NCBI GenBank assembly: GCA_963930655.1
Contig: OZ005603.1
Coordinates: forward strand, 10,811,001 to 10,875,000
Length of the DNA stretch: 64,000 nt
DNA from: Myrica gale
Taxonomy: Eukaryota; Streptophyta; Magnoliopsida; Fagales; Myricaceae
Direction of reading: 5' to 3'
Part shown: in pieces, positions 22,712-34,592 of the stretch
Numbering within the stretch: the first letter of the stretch is position 1
How the letters are laid out: the number at the start of each line of letters is the position of its first letter
Notes under the pieces: generated by a model
What the model saw: the letters and a program-made list of their open reading frames with translations, nothing else
Database searches by the model: none
What the model was told of the DNA's origin: nothing
Translations under genes and position numbers: made by a program

Positions 22712-22802
22712 TGAACAAGCTTGATTATCTCCACGTCAAGTTATCAATGTGTAAATTCCTCGTTTTTACCCTCACTCATTTTCTTCTCATAGGGTGTCTT
22801 TT

Positions 22803-22806
<4 letters not shown>

Positions 22807-22870
<64 letters not shown>
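22807..22870. repeat. (TA)n microsatellite
   Basis: About 31 uninterrupted TA units. Likely length-polymorphic. Confidence 0.97.
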
Positions 22871-22875
<5 letters not shown>

Positions 22876-23080
22876 CAGTTGCTTTTGTTACAGGCCAAAT
22901 TTGTCCCATTTTTTTATGACAAAGTCTAATTGTTTTCCCCCAAGGGCTTAGTGTTCTTCTTGTACTTAGTCTCAAAGTGTATTAGCTAGCTAGTGTGGTA
23001 CTTCAGGTTTTGGTGATCTAGCTACATGGTAGCTTGTGAAAGCTTTGGAGAATTACTCTTCAAGTTTTGCCAAGCTCTTA

Positions 23081-23665
23081 GAGCATTCCTAGCAGGCTCT
23101 CTATTCTAACATTTTGGTTAGAATAGAGAGCCAATTTAACCAAAAAGTCAAAAAACACTCTTCAACAGCCTCTCTACTTTAACAACTTTTAACAAATTTT
23201 TTGAAGAAGTGAATAGTGGCTCTCTATTTTTAGAGAGCTACTATTCACCTCACTATCTTAAAATATTAATATATATCTTATTTTTTCTTTTTCTTTTCTT
23301 TTTCTTTTTCTTCTTCTTCTTTTTTCTTTTTTATTTTTAGAAAATTATTCTTCACTTCACATTCTTAAAATTTTAAAAATTCCAACAGTTAGTAAAATAA
23401 AAAATTTAAAAATCGATCTTTTTAAGATAATACAAATATTCAAAAAATATGGCTATTACAATAAAATGAATATTCAAAAATATAAATGTTAGAGAAACAA
23501 TAAAGAAATCTTTAAAAAATAATATTTAAATAGAATAGTAAAAATAGATGGTTAAAATAGAGAAGCTGCTGAGAATGTTTTTTAAAAGTTGATAGTTAAA
23601 ATAGAGAAGTGTGTTTTTTGGTTAAAGTAGAGAGCCAAATTTAAAGAGGCTGCTAGGAATGCTCT
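23081..23665. mobile_element. MITE with GAGCATTCCTAGCAG terminal inverted repeats
   Basis: Left end GAGCATTCCTAGCAGGCTCT and inverted right end GAGCATTCCTAGCAGCCTCT pair almost perfectly; tta lies on both sides (23078-23080 and 23666-23668), which fits a PIF/Harbinger-type 3-bp duplication. The body (585 bp) is AT-rich, has a long CT/T run at 23280-23335 and internal copies of the tagagagcc end word. Non-coding. Confidence 0.75.
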
Positions 23666-23669
23666 TTAG

Positions 23670-26373
23670 GTTTGAAAATTTAACTCTTTTTTTGCCAGCT
23701 GGGTTTTGCCATACAGCATGATCATGAATATGTGTGTGTAATATCACGTGTGTGCATATATATAGGACCCAATTCTTTCTCCCACGTTTGGATTTCTTAA
23801 GCTTGCCAATGTCTTGCAACTATGATCGCCAAGAAATTAAATCAAGGAAAACTAGCTAGCAAAAGCTTTTGAAAAAAGAACTTAATAATGCATGCAACAG
23901 AAGAGATCAACCTTTTCGAAGTTTGAATATATACGCGATTCTTGAGACACCAATTTGCCCTTGTCTTGCAAGTCTAAGAGTGGTAGATATATGAAGTAAA
24001 AGAAACAACAAAAGAAAACAACGAGCCGATGATGGCGTTTTTCCATTTCTGCAGAAAAGTGGAAAGGATGGGATGGGACATGAAGTGTTGAAGCTAACGA
24101 CCAAAGCTACACGTCATCAAATGGATATGTACATGGCAATGCATGCACAATATCCTAAAATGAATAAACGATTAAGATAATTATATACTGATCAGTACTA
24201 CAGCGATCTACTTTGACTAGATAACCCATTTACTTTACTTATGTTGTTTGGTTATATCATTTTGTGTCGACCTTTAAACTTGTTTATGTCTCTATCCATA
24301 AAATTTTGTTCCAGACAAGTCGCGCCCCATAGATGTGGCCTGTAAAATTGTGAAAACCAAAGGATCCCACCAAATGTATTGACTCAATGATTATAAAGGC
24401 TTACTCCCATGTGATTTTGAGTGGATGGGACTTATACCCGTTTATTTATTTTTTTCATGCTGAATAAAATGTGTTTATTGATGAGCATGCTTCCATGGCC
24501 TCGAAATATTCGTCTGTATGGTCTCTAGCTGATTTCTGATTGATTGACAAAATGGGAGTGGCAAAAGTTGCTTCTAAATCGTTTTTATGATGGGGGTTGA
24601 GATTTTACACGTGTCGTGTTGTAAGTGGTTTGTTAAACCAAAATAATGAGAGAGTGGCTGATGTGGTTGTCTCTCCATCATACCACGTATTACTTTCTCC
24701 TACCAAGAGTCAAAGGGGTGGAGCCCGATTCAGGCCCTCGAATTTAGGCAACCGTCTGAGTTTGACGGTTTGAATACACACAAGCTAATAGGATTCACAT
24801 GTTAAAAGAGTGTACTTCTTGAGGAGAACATGAGACGTAGTTGAGAGAAAAGGCAGAACTAAAGTTGGCCACCACCTAACTGACTTTTATTCGCTAGAGA
24901 GATCAGCGACAGGCGACAGCTTCAAATGGTGTAATTTCAAGAAGTTCAGGTTATAGTTGGGATTTTTTGTTTTTTTAATGTCAGTAATAGTTGTGCTTTT
25001 TGTATCAACATTTTCTGTTCTTTTTGGGCCGCAGTTTTGCCGGAGCGAATGCAAATTATTGGGCATGTGAAGTCTATTAGACCCAGAATTATATCTTCTT
25101 TTTTGCCCCAAAAGTCTCTTCTCGCTACTATTAATGTTGTATCCTTTGCCAGCAGGGTTGTAACCCAGTTGACACTAACTAATTTATTAGTTCTAACGCC
25201 AGGAATTCGAGTAAGGATATAAATTAAAATTACTTACGAAAATAAAATATGATTTGCACCCAATAAATTGAATTTAGACTGACAGGTGATCTTAGCGGTG
25301 TTGGTACCATTCTTCACTTAAAGAGAACACCACCCTTCGGTTTAACCCTAACCTTGCACGAGTAATTGGGAATTCAAAATTCTCGAGTGCTCGTGTCATG
25401 CCTCTCCTCTCTCCCTACTCGTCGTGTCACGTCTCTCTCTCTCTCTATTGTCTCACCTAGTATGTCGTTGTTGACGTCACCGAGCCTACCATTGTTTTCG
25501 GTTTGTGATTTTATTCCATGATTCCATCTATTTCATTTTATACCAAATCAATAGCATTGTGTCTTATGTTAATTAAAAACAAGACCCAAGAAATTCAAAA
25601 AAAGCCCAATAGGGCCCAACACAAACGGTTACACAGTGGGCTAGTTATCGTGTAATCGTTACCGGCAAAATGGGCACCGTTTCTACTGTTATTCAGAAGT
25701 ACTTGTTGATGTTGTGGTGATGGGCTCGCCCAGTAGACAGTAATTTTGGTTCAAACCGGACATTCTGCAGCATGAATGCTCTTATAGTTACGCTATGGGA
25801 GAATTGTTACTCTGATTGCCTACTCCCTTTCTTTAGCTTTGTTAAAAGATAAATAGTAATAATAATAATAATAAAACAGAACACGGTGTGGTAGGATTCG
25901 AGTATGTGAAATGAAAGCCTAGCCACAACGTCTCTGAAGTGCAGAATGGGCATTACTGATTCTTGTAACCCGTTCCTAAACATTGCCCCAAGTATTTTTT
26001 TTTTCTTTTCTATACAATTGTTTGGGGAAGTAAGATAAAGCCTGCGTAAAGGTACCGAACCACAATTTATTTATTTTTGGTTTATTTTCATACTTAACGA
26101 CACGGACGAATATTAGGCCATCCACTCTATTACTTCAACGTGGTCTGCCTGCAGTCTGCAGATAACCTTTTAATCTGAAGGACCCTAGTAATTAGTTCTT
26201 GCCTTCTTGGTCCATTGTCTAATATAAAATTTGGTAAACGAAACCGGAACGCTCTTTAGTAGACCGTTTTAGTGGTCTAATACTGATGTCTGCCAGAACA
26301 TGTAAATTTGATTAGACTTGCTAGTACAAAATTTGGTTCCTCAGAGATGTAAATTTGATACATTATTTTTTGA
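23670..26373. other. Intergenic region
   Basis: No recognisable gene on either strand. Contains an (ATA)n-like run at about 25855-25873 and scattered AT-rich stretches; open frames are short and lack motifs. I could not identify transposon ends here. Confidence 0.45.
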
Positions 26374-27678
26374 GTGAAACTAAAATCATTAAGGAGACAA
26401 GCCATGCTAGTCAGCCTTTCCAATTACCTACAAAAACCCACTAATCACTTGGTTTCTTTGTCCATCAAAAGCTTTAACTCATGGGCATTAGCTATAAAAA
26501 AATGCCTCTTCTTCTCACAAAGCCTTGTACCTGTTTTCAAAGATGCATCGCTTATCTGTCCCGATTAATAGTTTTTCACTATATTCACGATAAAAGCTTG
26601 TACCCAGTTGGAGAGCCCGGAGGTTATCCAACACCTCCATGCCCACATTGTCAAAATTGGTTTCAGTTATCACGTCTATGTCGCCACTTCACTCCTGCAT
26701 GCTTATGTTGTTGCCTCGTTTGAGCATGCTTGTGCGCTGTTTGATGAATTGACGGAGAGAAATACAGTCACGTGGAATACGATGATCTCTGGGTATTCGA
26801 GGTATGGGGATGTGGAGAGAGCACGCGGGGTTTTTGAGGAAATGCCTCTGAGGGATATCGCATCATGGTCTGCCATGATAGCTGCGTACGTGAATAGTGG
26901 TGATTATGAGCGTGGTTTGTCGCTCTTTCGAGATATGTTGGCGACTGGGAGTTCAACACCTGATCAGGTGACTGTAGGGTCAGTTCTGTCGGGATGTGCC
27001 CACATGGGTTCTCTTGGATTGCTTGTGGGGAGATCAGTCCATGGTTTTATAGCGAAGAATGGGTGGGAGTTAAATGTGGAACTTGGTACAGTTTTGGTTG
27101 ACATGTATGCCAAATGCCGCTTTATGAAGAACGCATGCCGGATTTTTGCATTGATGCCAGAAAAGAATGTCATGGCTTGGACTGCGTTGATTTGTGGGTC
27201 TGCACAACATGGCTTCAGTAAAGAAGCATTATCTTTGTTTGAAATGATGCAAAATGCTGGTGTAAGACCCAACGAATGGACAATTACAGGCATTCTTAGT
27301 GCATGTGTGCATACCGGACTAGTCGAGAAGGGTCGTATATATTTCAAGATGATTGAAGAATGTGGCTTGGAGCCGAGAATCCAACATTACGGATGCATGG
27401 TTGATTTGCTGGGTAAGGAGGGGCTGTTAGAGGAAGCCTATCAGATTATTAGAACAATGAGAGCTGCACCCAATATTGTTGTCTGGGGTTCCTTCTTGTC
27501 AGCTTGTAGGGAGCATAAGCAATTTGACATGGCCGAAAAAGTAATTGATCAGGTTTTGACGATGGTAAAGCCAGAGAATGATGGAGGCGTTTATAAAATT
27601 ATTTCTGATTTGTATGTTTTGGCTGAAAAGTGGGCTGAGGCAGAGAGGTTGAGGAAATTATTGGCCAAAGAAAATTGA
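26374..27678 (+). CDS. PLS-class pentatricopeptide repeat protein, 5' end frameshifted
   Basis: The intact open frame is 26608-27678 (356 residues). It shows PPR motifs in series, for example NTVTWNTMISGYSRYGDVER, DIASWSAMIAAYVNSGDYER, VELGTVLVDMYAKC, NVMAWTALICGSAQHGFSKE and IQHYGCMVDLLGKEGLLEEA, and ends in an E-type extension without a DYW deaminase. Such proteins bind RNA in plastids or mitochondria and act in editing or processing. Upstream, the same family sequence continues but is split: codons from 26374 run to about 26530 in the same frame, the next part (SKMHRLSVPINSFSL, 26537-26580) is in the +1 frame, then ACTQLES returns to the first frame. Two compensating indels and stops therefore cut off the natural N-terminus and targeting signal. 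It is either a decaying gene or translated from the ATG at 26608 without its transit peptide. Confidence 0.8.
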
Positions 27679-28385
27679 AGGAAGGGCAGTAGGGGCTCCA
27701 GTTTTATCAGAAGCCGGTAACAGAAGTTCACTATTTTATCTGTCCTTGGGTTATTGAATTGACTTGCCAACGACAAAATATACACAGGTTGAGCTTCAGT
27801 ACTTCTCGAACTGTCAGTGGAAAATTGATAAGAGTGTCATCACAAGTTCTCTGCAATTTCCAGTGATAAATCCCCTGAAAGTGCTTGTTGTATGCTTTCC
27901 ATCCAAGCTTAGTAAGTGATCACATCGAGGGGTACAGTTCCCCTTGTCCCCTGGCAACAGTTTTAGCTTTAGCAATAATATTTCCCCCGTTCTGCTCACC
28001 AGAAAACAAAAATATTCTCTTGTTATAAACACGTTACCGGCCATTGAAAATTGCCTCCATGAAAGCTTCACGACTCACCGTCTTTCCCCCCCCCCCCCCC
28101 CCCTTTTTTTTTTTTTCTTTTTCGTAGACATTTGTTCCCCACTCAGTCAGTCTAAATTTTTTCATCTACAGTCCACACTGCATAAGTTTGAGGAATTCTG
28201 GCTCCTAATGGGCCACAGTGGGCCCAGTTGGGCTAGGCTAGCCCATTTGATGCCTACTAGGTTGGATATATTTTTTTTCTAGTTTACTAGGTTGGATATT
28301 TGATAGCATTGTCCCACTTTTTATTCTTGCAGAAACCTATCCTGTTTTTATCTGTTTCAAAAGAGTGGTTGGTTGAGGACTTGAG
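27679..28385. other. Intergenic, with poly-C/poly-T tract
   Basis: Flank between the PPR gene and the FKBP pseudogene. A C homopolymer followed by a T run lies at about 28086-28116. No gene seen. Confidence 0.5.
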
Positions 28386-28743
28386 ATGAGTTCACTGACA
28401 TTTTCAGTTGTGAACCCCAGAAAGTTTAGCACAACCAATACAAGATTATTCGTGAAAAATTCTGATTCAACACAAGCGTCTAATATCAGTTTCTCAAGCC
28501 AGTCCCAGAATAGCTCTGCCCCTCCTGTACCGCAACAAGATGCGAGCCCATCTCTCCTCAGCCGAAGGGAGGCACTTGGTTTTGGCTTCTGTGTCAGCTT
28601 ATTTGATGTTCTCTCTCAACCAGAAGCCAGTGCGGCAGTGAAACTCGCCTCCGTGTGAACTTACTGTAGCTCCATCAGGCCTTACTTTTTGTGATAAAGT
28701 TGTGGGAACTGGCCCCGAGGCTGCCAAGGGACAGCTGATTAAG
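28386..28743 (+). pseudogene. FKBP13-like thylakoid-lumen immunophilin, first exon only, frameshifted
   Basis: The ATG at 28386 opens a Ser/Thr-rich plastid transit peptide, then a twin-arginine lumen-targeting motif (SRREALGFGF) and an Ala-rich cleavage region (EASAAV), as in lumenal FKBP13. The frame closes at 28658. In another frame the sequence continues PPCELTVAPSGLTFCDKVVG to GQLIK and a GT donor at 28744, which matches the start of the mature FKBP13 prolyl isomerase. A one-base frame change lies near 28645. The remaining exons of the FKBP domain are not found downstream; a transposon cluster begins within 300 bp. Partial, dead copy. Confidence 0.8.
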
Positions 28744-29021
28744 GTGACATAACTCTCTGTTTCTATTGTAAGCTAGTAGATTATGAGGATATCAAAATAT
28801 GTGCATTCTAGGGAGGGCTATCAAGCTACTGTATGATGGTTTTGGAGCCCGTATTTCCTCTACCCGCAGTGCTTAATTACCTGATCTCTGGGCCTTAGAG
28901 ATTAGAGCAAATGTTACTATAAAGGGGAATCATCGGCGGGAAGAAATGGACCTCTTATATAGGGACGGTCCGGCGAGATCAAGTGCCTAAATACCGGGTT
29001 TTAGAATCTGTATAAATGCTT

Positions 29022-29709
29022 GAGATAAATGATATTTTGGTCCTTGTGGTTTGGGTGAAAATCAAATTAGTCTCTTATCAATTTTTTTCATTAATCGGGT
29101 TTCTGATCTTTACATGCTTTTATATTAGGTCTTTCCGTCTAAATCCGTCTACTGACTTAACGGTAAGTGTCAGCCTGATATGCTTGGGATGGAGAGCTGA
29201 GAGGATCAAAAGGCCCGAGCAGGCTGGCCGTGCGCACAAATGCTTTATAAAAGCAGTCCGAGCACAATCAACCCAACATCCCGGACATAATCAGCCCGAG
29301 CATAAGCAGATCGAGAGGCATGAGCAACAAGGCCGCTCGCGCAAATGCTATATAAAAGCAGCCTGAGCACAAGCAGCCCAGCATTCCGAGCACAATCAGC
29401 CCAGCATCCCAAGCACAAGTAGATCGAGAGGCCCGAGCAGCATGGCCACTAGCGCAAAGGCTATATAGAAACAGCTTGAGAACAAGCAGTCTGGCATCCT
29501 AAGCACAAGCAGCCTGGCCTGTCGATCCTCTCAGCTCTCCATCCCGAGTAGATCAGATTGACACTTACCGTTAAGTTAATGAACTAATTTTAACGGAAGG
29601 ACTTAATATAAAAGCATGTAAAGATCAGAGACCCGATTGATGAAAAAAATTGATAAGAGACTGATTTGATTTTCACCCAAACCACATAGACTAAAATATC
29701 ATTTGTCCC
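29022..29709. mobile_element. Long-TIR non-autonomous DNA element with internal tandem repeats
   Basis: About 190 bp at each end are inverted copies (starts GAGATAAATGATATTTTGGT; inverted right end GGGACAAATGATATTTTAGT), extending inward to a shared ggatggagagctgagaggatc-type block. Between the arms lie about three diverged tandem units of 110-115 bp rich in GAGCACAAGCAGCC words. Long inverted arms suggest a Mutator-like element, but no 9-bp duplication is clear, so the class is inferred. Confidence 0.65.
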
Positions 29710-29710
29710 T

Positions 29711-30537
29711 TAGGGGTGAACAATCGAAGGTTCGGTTCGGTTTGAAGGTATTTTCGACAACTGAACCAAACGCAATCGGTTCCCCTTCACATCAAACCAA
29801 GACCGGCCGAATAAAATTGCTGGCCGAACAAACCGGCAAAATTCTCCCCGGTCGGCGGTCGGTCGGTTTGTTCGGTTGGGCGTCTGAGCTTCAGGAATTC
29901 AGACGAAAATCATAAGATCAATGGAGTTCCCACTTAGGCATCACTCTCACACCCCACCACCACAGATGCAGAGCATAATTACCCACCTCCCGGAACAACT
30001 GTGTTTGATGGCCCACCACCTCCATGACCCCTGCCACCATCGTACTACGGAGAAGAAGAACCGCCGCCTTATCTTACCCATGCCTGCCACACCTCTCATG
30101 GACCGCCACCCCCTCCCGTCCCAAGATTTTAGCCGCTACTCTTCTTTTCCATTAGAATCGCCACCTTCACCAATTAGAAATTATATACAGATTCACAAGA
30201 AATAGAGAAAGAGATGGTGAGAGGGGGAACGGCGCGGTAGAGACGAGGAGGGAGGAAAAATTTTTCCTGGGACTAGGGCATTTGTCTCAGGAAAGAGAGG
30301 GGGAAGGGGCGGCAGGGTTATGGCACGAAAGGTAAAAAAAATACTTAAGGGTATGTGTCGGTCGGTTCAGCTTTCGGTTAACCGACCCATGTAACCGAAA
30401 AACGAACCGATCTCTTCAGTTTTGAAAAAGTATGGGCTGACAACCGAGCCAACCCAACATCCAACCGCTAGCGCCAATGGGCCTCAGTCGGTTTGGGTCA
30501 GCCGGTTCGGTTTTCGGCCCATTGTTGTTCACCTTTA
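29711..30537. mobile_element. hAT-like non-autonomous element with TAGGGGTGAACAA ends
   Basis: Left end TAGGGGTGAACAATCG and inverted right end TAAAGGTGAACAACAATGG, with subterminal repeats of GGTTCGGTTCGG / CCGAACCG words near both ends, as in many plant hAT MITEs. The middle is a Pro/His-rich open stretch (29921-30205) that I do not recognise. It directly abuts the preceding element. No 8-bp duplication could be confirmed. Confidence 0.6.
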
Positions 30538-30939
30538 AAACTACATGAAAAGTTGATTTGAATGTCTCTTCAAAATAAAATTATAAAAAATATTAAAAAA
30601 TTATGAAAAAATAAAGTGATATATATAAAAAGTAATACTTAAAAATTTATATAAATTTTTAATATAATTTATTTTGTAATTTTTTTAAAGAAAATTAATT
30701 ATTTTTGAAACATGTAAGGTATAATATAAACATTAAAATTTGAAGATATTGATTTTTGCCATATAAATATTTTCCCGAATAAAAGGAAAACTCCAAACAG
30801 GCCCCAACTGTTAAAGGTATAAAGTACAATGTGGATCTACTAACCAAAACCCTCTTCTATTCTGGAAAATAAAACCCTTACACCCCCACCGAAGAGGGAG
30901 AGAGAGAGAGAGGCGGTGAGAAGAAGAAGAAGAACAGCT
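30538..30939 (+). promoter_or_regulatory. Upstream region and 5' leader of the LLPH-like gene
   Basis: AT-rich to about 30780, then a leader with a (GA)n run at 30895-30915 and AAG repeats just before the start codon. Position-based promoter call. Confidence 0.4.
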
Positions 30940-32319
30940 ATGGCGAAGTCGTTGAGGTCGAAGAGAGAGAAGAGGCTTCGGGCAATCCGAAGAGAGATAG
31001 TGGAGCCCTTCTACGACACGAAAGACGCTGCTAAGCTCGCTGCTCAAGAGGCTGCCCTCGCCGCCCCGAAGCTCCCCGCAAATCCTTCACCGAATTCCAC
31101 CGCTGCTATGGGTAATAATACCAATATCGGTACTGCTACAGTCTCCTCAGTTGACAACACGGGTAAGCTCTTTAAATGCCCATCTCGACTTTATGTTATT
31201 TACCGTTTCGATAATGGATTTAACTTTATTTGCTCAATATCCATTGCCTGTACTATACGAGCTCATCAGTAATTGGATTTACCGCGCTGATTGTATCCAT
31301 GCCCAATTGCTCTGCCTCGTTCTTCCCTTTTGTAGTGTTTCATATATATAGCTATATATGGAGTTGCGTTCAAGTTGCTCTTCATATTACGCCACTCTAG
31401 TACTTGAATGTTTCTTCCGGCCCTCAGTTGGATTACATGTCTTCAACACTCACTTGCGTACCAAATTTCCTCATAATTGATGTCAAATCCAATACATTTT
31501 GATTTTGATGCTTTTTTTTTTGTATAGATCATAATTCTGAATTGTGTAAAATGTTCATAATCTACTCTTGGCCTAAAGCTATTATTTGAAATAGCGGCTA
31601 ATTTGCCAAATAGTTCCTGGAATTTAACAGTTTTAATTTCATCCTTTGTGTTTGGATCTTCGGTAATATGGCCCTTTGGTTCAGCAAAGCACAATCTTTA
31701 ATTGATTGGGCTGTAAGAAAGTTGTACAAAAGTAGTTGGTATTGGATTTTCATTTTTCCATTGTATTGGGTGATTTTCTGTATGTAGTTTCGTATGAAGA
31801 GGTCTGATGATACCCCTTCTAATCTCAGAAAAATAGAAGCTTCGCAATGAACTGTGCTACTTCGTTTGGTGGTTTCCTGTGTTCTTTTGTGATTTTGCAA
31901 CAAGCCCTTTCTGAAAAATCGTGTTTTAGGTACTTTTTGAGTGGGCAAACAGAAACTTACAATTCTCGACAACCACCTAGCACAGCCCTAACAAGAAATA
32001 TGTATTTACAGCAATCTTCTGGAGCTTAAGTTCTCGTGTCCTTAGCATTTTTTAGAAGCAAAGGATAGAAGCTAAACTGCAGCTGTTTTTTGTTTCCAGT
32101 TCAGTTGAATTTTTCCCTCCAAGTGATAATGCTCAGTAATAAACTGAAAATAAATTATTTTCTCTTCCTAATTTGTTAGATGTGGAGATGGGCGATGGCA
32201 ATCAGAGCATGGGATCCTTAAAACCCATTGGTGGAGTAGGGAAGAAGTCCAAACGGAAATTCAAGATGGCTAAAGGCAAGCGTCGTGGGAAGGGCCCCAG
32301 GAGGAATTGCCACATTTGA
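30940..32319 (+). CDS. LLPH-like small basic nucleolar protein
   Basis: Two exons, 30940-31162 and 32180-32319, joined in phase 1 (donor GG|GTAAGC, acceptor TTGTTAG), giving 120 residues. Starts MAKSLRSKREKRLRAIRREI then VEPFYDTKDAAKLAAQEAAL, the signature of the LLPH/LAPS18-like family, and ends with a very basic tail (KKSKRKFKMAKGKRRGKGPR, then RNCHI). Members are small nucleolar, RNA- or ribosome-biogenesis-associated proteins. I chose 30940 over an in-frame upstream ATG at 30916 because the family starts MAKSLRSK. No lesions. A broken duplicate lies at 60675-61012. Confidence 0.88.
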
Positions 32320-32503
32320 TTCCATAACAGATATTGGTAATGACATCTCTCTGAATGTATCAGTGGTCTGTTGTGGCTAGTGGACAATCATGGTACTTCT
32401 AAGATATGTGTGTTCTGTATTAGATTCTATGTTTCCTAAGGATAAAGTTTAGAAAACTTTTGATCAATGACATGAAATTGAAGTCCCCTTCTTTTTGTAT
32501 CCT

Positions 32504-34592
32504 ACTTTTTTTTTTGCTGAATAAAACCTCATCATATTACAGAAAAGAAAGAGAACAATGCATATCACAAATCCAGATATGTTCGGGAATATCAGAAGGC
32601 GAAAAGAAACTAGCAAGACCAAAACTAGCAGCCCATTTAGCAAGGTTATGGGCTAAAACATTACACCTCCTAGAGACCCAAGCGATTTTCCACTCCTTAA
32701 AATCAGCAAAACCACTTCAAATAATCTCCACCAAAGAAGCAATGGGCCAAGAAGGGACGTCACCCTCCAAAACCTCCTTGCAAAGCACAAGACAGTCACA
32801 CTCGAACTCCACCCTTGTCCACCCCTTACAACAAGCCAATTTTTTCGCCTCCGCTAAGGCACAAGCCTCACCAACCAGCGAGTCCATAGCAGTTAAGCGT
32901 TCCATGTAAGCCATACAGAGGGAACTGTAAGAGTTTCGAACTGAGATAACTATGAATGACCCATTTGGACGAATAACCACGTCCGAATTCAACTTCAACC
33001 AACCTTAGGAGGATTCCACCTCAACTTAGCCCTTCATCCACACTTCAACCACACTTGAGAATGTTCAACATAGAGTCGTCAAATAGAAACGATCAGATCA
33101 GAAGGCACCATTCTAGCGTTTTCATGAATCACCTTATTTCGCAAAAACCACAAACAATCAACGATAATTGCAGCATTAAGAGCAAATGCATTCATATTCT
33201 CTTTCCACACATTTAGAACCCTATCTGCATTCAGCACCAGCCCGACCAAAGCACATACAAATCCCGGATTCAGCAAGTCCATTTGCACAGCCCACGGTGA
33301 TTCCCTCCACGCTATACTAGCAACAGCACAGCCCACCAACAAATGTAAAGTGTCTTCAGGAACTAGACGACAAAAAGGGCACAAAAATCCCTCTTCATCT
33401 TCGCGATGGAGGATCCTAGCCGACATTCCTTTTGTTCGAAGCGCCCCAGCCGTTACCTTCCATAACAACAGCTTTAGCCGGTCTTGCATCTTGAGTTTCC
33501 AAAGTCTATCCCAAGAAGTAGCATCCAAAATAGTCCTCTCTGGCGCCCTTTGAGATTGTTCCAAAAGTACCATGACTTAACCGAATACAGCCCACTATTC
33601 TCCTTGGTCCGAATCCACATGTCCTCTAAATCTGGATTTGATACCTGCATCCTCAATATTTCTTCCACCAAAACATGCTCAAACAAAGAATGCAACTGGT
33701 CCGAATTCCACGCTCTCTCCCCTAGCCTCACCAAATCAGAAACAAATTGAATAGAGGGGTCCACCCTAACCTCAGATCTCCAAAGGGCTTGGAAGCCCAA
33801 ACCACCTGGAAGCCACTGGTTGACTTGCACTCTCACTGTGCTACCATTTCTAGGCAGCAAACAAATCCCCTCTTTAAGAAGCGGGGCTGCCTGCATGATA
33901 CCCTTCCACACCACAAAACAGTTTCCAGCCTGGATGAGGGGATTAATAGGAGACTGATTGTGATATTTGGCCTTAGCGAGCTGAACCGAGCTGAACCCAT
34001 AAATTTCCAGGACAATGCACAAACTGCCATCCCAGTCGCGCCACTAGAACCAAGTTAATTTCGTACATCTTCAGCAAACCGATGCCTCCCATCACCTTCG
34101 GGAGACAAATCGAATCCCAAGCTTTGGGAGTAAAATTGTTCCTTTTCTGAGCCGAGAAGCCCCACCAAAAGTCGTTAAGCATCCGATCAATGTCTTCGCA
34201 CCACCCTTTAGGAAGAAAGAAAGTGGACATGCAATAGAGAGACATAGCGGAGGCAACTGCTTTGATCAAAGTAGTTCGCCCCGCTTGAGATAGAGCTCGC
34301 ATCTTCCACCTCGCTATTTTTGAAACAACTCGATCCTTGATTTCATCAAAGGCCTTCTTCTTTGACCTTCCCAAAAATAACGGAAGACCCAAATACTTGC
34401 TGTCCATACTCATCTTCTTCATCTGCATGATATGACAAAGCTCATCGACCACCACAGGATGAGTATTCTCGCTACAAAATAATGTGGACTTGCCCAAATT
34501 GACTTTTTGGCCCGAAATCCTCATGTACTTAGCCAATGTTGCAGAAATCCGATTCGCTTCTCTGACATTAGCCCGACTGAAAATCAAAAGAC
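32504..34592 (-). mobile_element. 5'-truncated LINE (L1-type) with RNase H domain and poly-A tail
   Basis: Minus-strand remnants in order: C-terminal part of reverse transcriptase from LLIFSRANVREANRIS onward (34592-33975; includes KYLGLPLFLGRSKKKAFDEI and SQAGRTTLIKAVASAMSLYC), a linker, the zinc-binding RVT domain (33573-33079; WKLKMQDRLKLLLWKV, FLCPFCRLVPEDTLHLLVGC), and an RNase H-like end (32998-32717). A poly-A tail reads as a T run on the plus strand at about 32505-32516. Upstream sequence ends just after where the FADD catalytic motif should be, so the insertion is 5'-truncated. Stops and frame breaks show it is dead. It lies about 190 bp downstream of the LLPH-like stop codon. Confidence 0.85.

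Noticed and set aside
22475..22714. 79-codon frame with a repeated GELGTLDGL/DELDTLDD pattern
   Set aside because: Lies wholly inside the CACTA element; the pattern comes from the element's subterminal repeats.
22711..22975. Frames of alternating Tyr-Ile
   Set aside because: Pure translation of the (TA)n microsatellite.
29921..30205. Pro/His-rich 94-codon frame
   Set aside because: Inside a non-autonomous transposon, low complexity, no recognisable domain.
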